Source: a bacterium UBA3756 | GTDB taxonomy: Bacteria > Bacteroidota > Bacteroidia > Bacteroidales > Bacteroidaceae | Length of the DNA: 13,932 nt | Direction: 5' to 3' | Assembly: GCA_002371695.1 (NCBI GenBank) | Contig: DFGG01000143.1 | Location: forward strand, 1-13,932 | Part shown: piece after piece, positions 7,926-13,202 of the stretch | How positions within the stretch are numbered: the first letter of the stretch is position 1 | Layout: every line of letters begins with the position of its first letter | Position numbers and translations under genes: made by a program | Notes under the pieces: generated by a model | What the model saw: the letters and a program-made list of their open reading frames with translations, nothing else | The model's database searches: none | What the model was told of the DNA's origin: nothing

Positions 7926-9392
7926 ATGGATAACGAAGAATTCCTCAACAAACCAGTTTTAGATGCCCTCTACCAGCATGTCATTAAGAATATTGATTAT
8001 CTTTCCTACCATAATTCCAACCAAATACCATTTTGGAATTCTACAATTGAAATGTGTAGAAGGATAGAGAAGGACCTAATGGCAGTAAACAGTGTTATAA
8101 AAGAAGTAACATCCAATACCAATTTTTACAATGGATCCATAAGGTACAGTCATATTACATTAACAAAAGTATATATCCTCTTATATTTCCGTCATCACGA
8201 TGAGAAGGTGTTTCAAGATGGTGTTTTTAACCTTCTAATACCCGTCATGGGGATCTATGGGAAAACACACTTAAATAATATCAACAGCAAGATTGACTTT
8301 GTCATTAGTCTTACGAAAATTTATTCAAGTTACGAGGAAGAACAACGCCAGAAGAGACAAAAGGTAATGTTTCGACTTGAGCAATTAAGCCGAGCAGAAC
8401 TGGACAAGCTATTCCAAGAATTCAATGAAGAAAAGCTCTTCCGTGAATTCTTTGAATTCTACGAGGACAATTGGAAACGTGAAGACCTGATACTTGACTA
8501 TGCTGAAACGTGGCATAACGCCAAAATAATTGTTCGGACGCTTGCTGCCCTATCCCATCCAGAAACCTACATCAGTCGCATTATGCTGCAATTAGACTCA
8601 GATAGTGGATTCCCACATTTTTTTGGAACACAGTATATCATCATCTGTTCATACGTCATGATGCGGTCTGTTAAATCCAACCATTTTTCTGCTGCCATCA
8701 AGCGAATTGAGTCTCTCTCCCTAAAAGAGACAGATTATCATATTATCAAGGAGCAGATAGAATCCGTAAAAAAGTGGATTGATGCAGAACTGCCTTTTGA
8801 CGAATACGACTACACTACTGGCGAGGATACTGAAGCGGAGATGGATGATAAACAAGCAGGCCTGTCAAAGGAGGTAGAGCAGAAAATCGAAACTCTCATG
8901 TCTGATATCCAGAAGAAGGATGAAAAGATAACTCAAATGAAATCCGATCTTGCTGCAAAGGATAAAAAAATAGAGGAATTACAAAACTCAATTGTAACCG
9001 CCGTAGAACAATCAGAAGAGACCCTATATAAAGATGTGGTTCTTGAAGCCGCGATAGAATTAGGGATTGATGAGCGTATCATATTCTTCACATCTGTTTT
9101 AAAATGGGATATCACTAATAATGAATTGAATCAAAGCCAACTTGCCGTCTTTATATGCCACATGACCGGAGACGATAAAGCAGAAAAGCGAGAAACAATC
9201 AGACCGCGCATCAACAAAATTGTCAAAATGCAGAGAGAAAAGAAATTCACTGATGCCATTATTCAGGCTGCAAAGAATCTCATCGCATATCTGAATAATT
9301 GCTGTAAGAAGGATGTTAATGGTGAAGAGGCCAATCTCACAAATGCTATTAGCGACATCATTGATGACATTGAAAAGACATACGGAGTATAA
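7926..9392 (+). CDS. uncharacterised coiled-coil protein in AT-rich DNA
   Basis: I do not recognise this 488-residue protein. From ATG 7926 it reads MDNEEFLNKPVLDALYQHV, with no signal peptide or membrane segment. Residues 1 to about 300 are mostly helical, with aromatic-rich stretches. About 311-365 is a Lys/Glu-rich heptad region, a likely coiled coil (KEVEQKIETLMSDIQKKDEK and onward). The last 120 residues form a separate helical domain ending near LNNCCKK and a short acidic tail. The longer frame from 7824 would add a hydrophobic N-terminus, but the promoter at 7854-7884 makes that unlikely. The gene is visibly AT-richer than its neighbours on both sides, which suggests separate acquisition. 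It lies between mntA-hepT (divergent) and the VirE-type gene. Its place in the island makes a mobile-element or defence role possible, but nothing shows this. Confidence 0.7.
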   Translation: MDNEEFLNKPVLDALYQHVIKNIDYLSYHNSNQIPFWNSTIEMCRRIEKDLMAVNSVIKEVTSNTNFYNGSIRYSHITLTKVYILLYFRHHDEKVFQDGVFNLLIPVMGIYGKTHLNNINSKIDFVISLTKIYSSYEEEQRQKRQKVMFRLEQLSRAELDKLFQEFNEEKLFREFFEFYEDNWKREDLILDYAETWHNAKIIVRTLAALSHPETYISRIMLQLDSDSGFPHFFGTQYIIICSYVMMRSVKSNHFSAAIKRIESLSLKETDYHIIKEQIESVKKWIDAELPFDEYDYTTGEDTEAEMDDKQAGLSKEVEQKIETLMSDIQKKDEKITQMKSDLAAKDKKIEELQNSIVTAVEQSEETLYKDVVLEAAIELGIDERIIFFTSVLKWDITNNELNQSQLAVFICHMTGDDKAEKRETIRPRINKIVKMQREKKFTDAIIQAAKNLIAYLNNCCKKDVNGEEANLTNAISDIIDDIEKTYGV

Positions 9393-9419
9393 AAAATCTT
9401 AAATAATAGCCCCTTTTAT

Positions 9420-9483
9420 GGGTGTGCAGGGGGTGTGTCACCCAAAATCTGAGGGTGTGTCAGCACAGTTGACTGACACACCC
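9420..9483 (+). repeat. iteron-like GGGTGTGTCA repeats with a 12-bp inverted repeat
   Basis: Copies start at 9420 (GGGTGTGCAG, degenerate), 9431 and 9453 (both GGGTGTGTCA), with an inverted copy TGACACACCC at 9474-9483. The direct copies begin 11 and 22 nt apart, about one and two helical turns. The last two form a perfect 12-bp inverted repeat (9452-9463 with 9473-9484) around a 9-nt loop; the second also forms a small GGGTG/CACCC hairpin (9431-9443). They stop 4 nt before a -7 box and lie about 120 nt before the primase-helicase gene. They could be an operator, a replication origin or both. Confidence 0.75.
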
Positions 9484-9487
9484 TAAT

Positions 9488-9495
9488 TATATTTG
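9488..9495 (+). promoter_or_regulatory. -7 box upstream of the VirE-type gene
   Basis: TATATTTG matches TAnnTTTG. The nearest TTG (9469-9471) is 16 nt away, shorter than usual, so the -33 element is weak. The inverted repeat covers the -33 region, which fits repression by a protein bound there. The leader to ATG 9605 is about 100 nt and contains short G+C hairpins but no reading frame I can support. Confidence 0.5.
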
Positions 9496-9604
9496 CACTG
9501 TAATTACCATCCGGGAACAACACCTGAGCACGGGTGCCCACAGCTCCTGAAATCGTCTATGGGGGCTGAGTGCGAGACATCATTTTCATAAAAGGTATAA
9601 AAAG

Positions 9605-11812
9605 ATGGCAACATCATCTACCGAAAAGGCACCAATCCTTTTCAACCTCTTTCAGAACCTGAGCAGCTTCAAGAGCGCACAGGTCAACCTCGACGAGATT
9701 GTCAGACTCATTAAGTACGACAACGACGTCAGTACCAAGACCCAGACCTACCAGCAGGTGAAGAAGGCCGTGGGCAAGAAGACTGCCGACGAGCAGGTGA
9801 AGCAGAAGACTATACCGGCCTTCTCCGTAGCCGTACTCTTCGACGGCAACGGGCACAACCAGCTGAACGTGACAGGCTTCACCGCACGTGCCCTCTGCGA
9901 CCTCGACCATCTGGACGACGTCGAACAGGCCTTCAGTCTCGTCACCAGCGACCCGCACACCCTGCTGGCCTACCGCACAGTAGGCGGCGAGGGCCTGCGC
10001 ATCATCTACAACTACCGTCGTGAAAACGACGGCGACCCTGTCGACGACGCATCCTGGCCCGCTGCCTTCCTGAAGGGTAACAGCCACTATGCCAAGCTTG
10101 TAGGCAGCGAGTTCGACGGCCAGTGCGGCTTCTTCAACGCCCTCTCAGGACTGGCTCACGACCCGCAGGTCTATGTCAACCCGGAGGCAGAGCCCTTCAT
10201 CATCACCGACGAGGAAATCCTCCAGGCCAACTTCTCGCCCGACACCGAACCCGGCAAGCCCCGCAAGGAGTATGCCACAGGCTCCTTCAGCGAGGGCGTA
10301 GAGCCCGCCTGGCAGCGCATCCAGCAGCAGCTCGCCAAGCGCCACCTACAGTTCGAGTCCCATCATCACCACGACTACGTGATGCACGCCGCATTCCTCT
10401 TCAACCGCTACGGTGTCGCCCTCGACGAACTGCTCCAGTGGGCTTCACAGGAGTGGAGCGCCTACGACGCCAAGCAGCGCGAGGCCACCATCCGCTCCTG
10501 CTACAAGAAGACCGACGAGCACGGCACGTGGAAACTCAGCCAACCCGGACGCAGGAAGAAGAACGCACTGGCATCGCTCGCTGACATCGGACAGTGGCTC
10601 AAGAGCCACATGCAGCTGCAGTACAACGACGTGAACGACCGCACCTACTACCACATTGACGACAGTCAGCCGTGGACGGAAGTGGACAACCGAGTCATCT
10701 GCACCATACGCAAGCAGATAGAGTCCGACACGGGCAAGCGCACACTCAAGAGCGACGTCACCGACGTCATCTGGAGCGACTCGGCCACACTCTTCCACCC
10801 CATCCGCGACTACATCCTCAGCCTGGCACCCTGGGACGGGCAAGACCGAGTGGGAGAACTCGCCAGCTACGTCACCGTGGAGCCCGTTCTCGAAGGGCAG
10901 TCACTCCAGCAGGCACAGCAATACCTGCACTGGGCATTCCACAAGTGGCTCGTGGCAATCGTCGCAGCATGGATGAACGACCATGTGGCTAACCACGAGA
11001 TCTTCACCTTCATCGGCCCGCAGGGCATCTTCAAGACCACCTTCTTCCGCCACCTGCTGCCACAGCCCCTCCGCCAGTACTTCTGGGAGAACCCGCACAA
11101 CAGCTTCCGCTCGAAGGACGACAAGATCTCACTCGCCGAGAACGCTCTCGTGGAAATCGAGGAGGTGGACATCAGCAACCCTGCCGACATCGCCGAGCTC
11201 AAGGCACTGGCATCGGCCGTCGCCATCAACGAGCGCCGTCCCTACGGCAAGCAGCGCAACCAGAAGCACAAGCTGGCATCGCTCTGTGCCACGGGCAACG
11301 AGCAGCACTTCCTCGTCGACGAGACCGGCAACCGCCGATGGCTCTGCTTCCTCATCAGCTCCATCCGCAAACCGCAGGAGTGGACCATCGACTATGACCA
11401 GCTCTACGCCCAGCTCTACCACGACTACCGCCAGGGATTCCCGTACTGGTTCGACCTGTCCGACCAGCAGCGCGTGGAACAGCAGAACGCAGCCTTCCGC
11501 CAGATGAGCGACGAGGAACAGCTCATCCGCACCCACTACAGAAAGCCACGACCTGGCGACCCCATCAAGCTGCTCAGCTCGGCAGCTATCTGCAAGTGGC
11601 TCAATGGCGGCCGACTCGGCTACGGTCTCTCCTCGAAGAAGGTAGGCACGGTGATGAAGAAGCTCGGATTCCAGCAAATACACAACCGCAGCGGCAATTT
11701 CTTCAAGGTCTACGAGATACCATACGACCAGATTCAGGCCCAGATATCCGCCGCCACCGACGAACAGAAGCCTGAAGCGCCTGCTCCCGAAGAGCCTGTT
11801 CTGCCCTTCTAA
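9605..11812 (+). CDS. primase-helicase: BT4734-like N-terminus, VirE/VapE ATPase, DUF3874 C-terminus
   Basis: This 735-residue cytoplasmic protein combines three parts. Residues about 45-200 resemble the BT4734-like primase domain, with LCDLDHL giving Asp99 and Asp101 as candidate metal ligands and a later TVGGEGLRIIYNY strand. About 240-300 is a PriCT-like helical linker. About 380-620 is a VirE/VapE superfamily 3-like helicase core with Walker A GPQGIFKT (471-478), Walker B LVEIEEVD (Glu519, Glu520, Asp522), and a CATGNEQHFLVD then GNRRWL sensor region. Residues 633 to about 715 fit DUF3874. Such proteins are common on Bacteroidales mobile elements and prophage remnants and probably start replication of the element. 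The gene is intact and G+C-rich with strongly GC-ending codons, unlike the AT-rich gene before it. Start ATG 9605 is the first in frame. Confidence 0.85.
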   Translation: MATSSTEKAPILFNLFQNLSSFKSAQVNLDEIVRLIKYDNDVSTKTQTYQQVKKAVGKKTADEQVKQKTIPAFSVAVLFDGNGHNQLNVTGFTARALCDLDHLDDVEQAFSLVTSDPHTLLAYRTVGGEGLRIIYNYRRENDGDPVDDASWPAAFLKGNSHYAKLVGSEFDGQCGFFNALSGLAHDPQVYVNPEAEPFIITDEEILQANFSPDTEPGKPRKEYATGSFSEGVEPAWQRIQQQLAKRHLQFESHHHHDYVMHAAFLFNRYGVALDELLQWASQEWSAYDAKQREATIRSCYKKTDEHGTWKLSQPGRRKKNALASLADIGQWLKSHMQLQYNDVNDRTYYHIDDSQPWTEVDNRVICTIRKQIESDTGKRTLKSDVTDVIWSDSATLFHPIRDYILSLAPWDGQDRVGELASYVTVEPVLEGQSLQQAQQYLHWAFHKWLVAIVAAWMNDHVANHEIFTFIGPQGIFKTTFFRHLLPQPLRQYFWENPHNSFRSKDDKISLAENALVEIEEVDISNPADIAELKALASAVAINERRPYGKQRNQKHKLASLCATGNEQHFLVDETGNRRWLCFLISSIRKPQEWTIDYDQLYAQLYHDYRQGFPYWFDLSDQQRVEQQNAAFRQMSDEEQLIRTHYRKPRPGDPIKLLSSAAICKWLNGGRLGYGLSSKKVGTVMKKLGFQQIHNRSGNFFKVYEIPYDQIQAQISAATDEQKPEAPAPEEPVLPF

Positions 11813-11821
11813 TCTCTAAAG

Positions 11822-11933
11822 TGTGAAGGATGTGAAGGATAAAATACTAACTTGTCTTATGGAAATGATTTAGTTGCTGACTAAATGTATTTCTATAGTA
11901 GAAGTTGTGTTTCAATCCTTCACATCCTTCACA
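11822..11933. repeat. 112-bp long palindromic element after the VirE-type gene
   Basis: TGTGAAGGATGTGAAGGAT at 11822-11840 and its exact reverse complement at 11915-11933 form a perfect 19-bp inverted repeat. Each arm is itself a tandem pair of TGTGAAGGA. The 74-nt interior contains a nested hairpin: ATTTAGT, five nt, ACTAAAT, flanked by GAAAT and ATTTC. It begins 10 nt after the VirE stop codon. It could be a terminator (no U-tract), a processed RNA hairpin, a small mobile palindrome, or a replication-linked site paired with the upstream iterons. Confidence 0.75.
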
Positions 11934-11973
11934 TTTCTATCCGTCAGCCCCGCCCCACCCTCCTACCCTCGCC

Positions 11974-12038
11974 GAGTTTACCGGCACTAAACTCATAGTT
12001 TAGTTACGGTAAACTCATAGTTTAGTGCCACTAAACTC
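11974..12038. repeat. 65-bp near-palindromic cluster of TAAACTC/GAGTTTA dyads
   Basis: Two exact 17-nt direct copies, TAAACTCATAGTTTAGT, lie at 11988-12004 and 12010-12026, each internally dyadic (ACTAAACT/AGTTTAGT type). GAGTTTA opens the cluster at 11974 and TAAACTC closes it at 12038. GGCACTAAAC and GTTTAGTGCC form a further inverted pair. With the preceding element these account for most of the 311 gene-free nt at 11813-12123; I see no gene there. It lies 30 nt upstream of the antitoxin promoter and could be an operator, cruciform or recombination site. Confidence 0.7.
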
Positions 12039-12047
12039 CCTGACCCC

Positions 12048-12079
12048 AAGAAAACTTGCCCTTTTCCTTTGCCGTTTCA
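12048..12079 (+). repeat. 32-bp direct repeat, left copy
   Basis: This 32-nt sequence, beginning AAGAAAACTTGCCC and ending GCCGTTTCA, is identical to 12773-12804. It contains the TTTG of a -33 promoter element (12068-12071). The two copies bracket the toxin-antitoxin pair, 725 nt apart. Confidence 0.9.
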
Positions 12080-12098
12080 GGAATTCTTCGTAACTTTG
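12069..12098 (+). promoter_or_regulatory. promoter of the antitoxin-toxin operon
   Basis: TTG at 12069-12071 (inside the 32-bp repeat) and TAACTTTG at 12091-12098 are 19 nt apart, a full consensus match. The antitoxin ATG at 12124 lies 25 nt after the -7 box. Confidence 0.88.
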
Positions 12099-12123
12099 CC
12101 ATCGATAAAGAAAGTTCAGAGAT

Positions 12124-12441
12124 ATGGAAGACGAGAAGAGATACCCCGTCCAGGAAGAAGAGGACAGTGTGGGCATGGCCAGCGAACCGGTCGGAGGCTA
12201 TATTGCTACGGGAAGCGGTTACGTATCCACCATCGATGACCCGATGGAGGAAGATGAAGATTGCGGCATCCCTGACGACTGGGACCCGGGCATCGGCCCG
12301 TACACCATGGAAGAGCTCAACGCCCGCATCGACGAGGCTGATGCAGCTATCGACCGCGCCGAGGCCGGCGACATGAGCGACTGGGTGACGGAAGAAGAAT
12401 CACGAGAAAACCTCTACCGGAGTTTCCCATGGCTAAGGTAA
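12124..12441 (+). CDS. acidic antitoxin of a RelE/ParE-type pair
   Basis: This 105-residue, strongly acidic protein (runs such as QEEEDSVG and PMEEDEDCG) ends in a helical segment, YTMEELNARIDEADAAIDRA, at about residues 60-80, and a short tail finishing PWLR. The helical tail is the sort of segment that wraps around and neutralises RelE/ParE toxins. I see no clear DNA-binding fold at the N-terminus, so self-repression is uncertain. The identification rests mainly on its partner: its last 13 nt overlap the toxin start at 12429, and antitoxin-first overlapping order is typical. I do not recognise a named antitoxin family. Confidence 0.72.
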   Translation: MEDEKRYPVQEEEDSVGMASEPVGGYIATGSGYVSTIDDPMEEDEDCGIPDDWDPGIGPYTMEELNARIDEADAAIDRAEAGDMSDWVTEEESRENLYRSFPWLR

Positions 12442-12749
12442 AGTGGACGAAGAAAGCCGATAGCCTCTTTTACCAATACGTAAAAGAAGCTCTCTGGGAA
12501 TATGGTAAGAAAACCTCAAAGAAGTGGATGGACGAACGTGTAGCGATGGCCGACCGCCTGTCTGCTCATCCTCTTTCCTATACACCTGAGCCTCTTCTAA
12601 AAGAGAAGTCGAAAGACTATCGAAGCTGTATAGTCTTAGGGCGCTTTAAAATCATCCACTACTATGCAAAGGCCTCCGACACCGTCTACATCACTGACAT
12701 CTGGGACATGCGGATGAGTCCAGAGGCACTTAAAAAGAGGATCAAATGA
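12429..12749 (+). CDS. RelE/ParE-superfamily toxin
   Basis: This 106-residue basic protein has the ParE/RelE layout: N-terminal VKWTKKADSLFYQYVKEALW helices, then a sheet region with DYRSCIVLGRFKIIHYYAKASDTVYITDIWDMRMSP, ending in the basic ALKKRIK. The segment IHYY...DTVYITDIWDMR is characteristic of plasmid-stabilisation toxins in Bacteroidetes. ParE members poison gyrase and RelE members cut mRNA on the ribosome; the sequence does not decide between these. The frame is intact. It overlaps the antitoxin by 13 nt and is followed 3 nt later by a hairpin-forming repeat. Confidence 0.86.
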   Translation: MAKVKWTKKADSLFYQYVKEALWEYGKKTSKKWMDERVAMADRLSAHPLSYTPEPLLKEKSKDYRSCIVLGRFKIIHYYAKASDTVYITDIWDMRMSPEALKKRIK

Positions 12750-12752
12750 AAT

Positions 12753-12790
12753 AAAAGGGCAGGCTTCACGAAAAGAAAACTTGCCCTTTT
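12753..12790 (+). terminator. hairpin after the toxin gene
   Basis: AAAAGGGCA at 12753-12761 and TGCCCTTTT at 12782-12790 are perfect 9-bp complements around a 20-nt loop; the stem ends in TTTT. It begins 3 nt after the toxin stop, as expected for an intrinsic terminator. Its right arm lies inside the second 32-bp repeat and is immediately followed by the next promoter, so it would insulate the methyltransferase unit from toxin-antitoxin transcription. Confidence 0.6.
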
Positions 12791-12804
12791 CCTTTGCCGT
12801 TTCA
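12773..12804 (+). repeat. 32-bp direct repeat, right copy
   Basis: This is identical over 32 nt to 12048-12079. Like the left copy it supplies the TTTG -33 element (12793-12796) of a promoter whose -7 box lies just outside the repeat. Confidence 0.9.
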
Positions 12805-12823
12805 TTTTTTCTTATTACCTTTG
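12794..12823 (+). promoter_or_regulatory. promoter of the leader RNA and methyltransferase gene
   Basis: TTG at 12794-12796 and TACCTTTG at 12816-12823 are 19 nt apart, the same geometry as the antitoxin promoter. The next start codon is at 13203, so the transcript would carry a leader of roughly 375 nt. Confidence 0.85.
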
Positions 12824-12840
12824 CCCACTGAACACCGCTC

Positions 12841-12945
12841 GGAAGGCCCGGCAGGCCGAGGGAGCAGCAGCGGCTACGCTGCCCCACCCCGCCCTGACCA
12901 CGAAGCCCGGCAAGCCGAAGCGACGGCGGCGGTGCGACTTTTGAG
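12841..12945 (+). repeat. G+C-rich repeat and hairpin segment in the leader
   Basis: Two related 20-nt blocks, each with a core of CCCGGCA then GCCGA, lie at 12841-12860 and 12901-12920. Between them GCAGCG (12867-12872) and CGCTGC (12877-12882) form a perfect 6-bp hairpin with loop GCTA. The composition contrasts sharply with the AT-rich DNA on either side. It belongs to the 453 gene-free nt at 12750-13202, where I see no supportable reading frame. It may be an interspersed repeat or a structured leader segment. Confidence 0.5.
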
Positions 12946-12980
12946 GGTATAAACAATAACGACATGAACAGTTATTAGGA

Positions 12981-13197
12981 GAATGTAGAAACCTGAGAAA
13001 TTTCTTACTCCAAGTAGAATAACGATAATTGTGAATGTTCGCGCTTATAGCGTGGACGTCACTTATCATTCTACTGGGCTTTCTCAGGGCCTCTACATTC
13101 GATAAGGAGCGGACACGCTTCTTTCGTGTGTAGAGGTCCTGCATCGTGAAGGCCCAAAGATTCCGATAAGTGTTTATTGTCCTAAAGCTATAAGCGC
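12981..13197 (+). ncRNA. structured leader with two mutually exclusive long hairpins
   Basis: A central segment (about 13060-13100) can pair with either flank. The 5' fold pairs 12981-12988 with 13093-13100, 12992-13000 with 13080-13088, 13013-13020 with 13068-13075, and 13024-13028 with 13063-13067; an inner 8-bp hairpin lies at 13037-13057. The 3' fold pairs 13041-13051 with 13187-13197 (11 bp, perfect), 13054-13057 with 13179-13182, 13060-13067 with 13165-13172, 13076-13083 with 13148-13155, and 13085-13097 with 13129-13141 (13 bp, one G-U). The two folds cannot coexist. The 3' fold ends 5 nt before the ATG at 13203. An intrinsic switch is inferred; no known riboswitch class was recognised. 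Confidence 0.65.
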
Positions 13198-13202
13198 AAA
13201 GA

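Noticed and set aside
9420..9483. Short CRISPR array
   Set aside because: The repeats are about 10 nt with 1-12 nt spacing and include an inverted copy; there are no cas genes.
11129..11683. 184-codon minus-strand open frame within the VirE-type gene, with other long shadow frames there
   Set aside because: High G+C with strongly GC-ending codons produces long antisense frames; the plus-strand protein has Walker motifs and full domain structure.
12981..13197. Retron msr-msd RNA, because of the flanking inverted repeats and multiple stems
   Set aside because: No reverse transcriptase is present in the window, the downstream gene looks like a methyltransferase, and the pairing is competitive and not a single fold. 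Kept only as an alternative, to be tested by reading past 13932.
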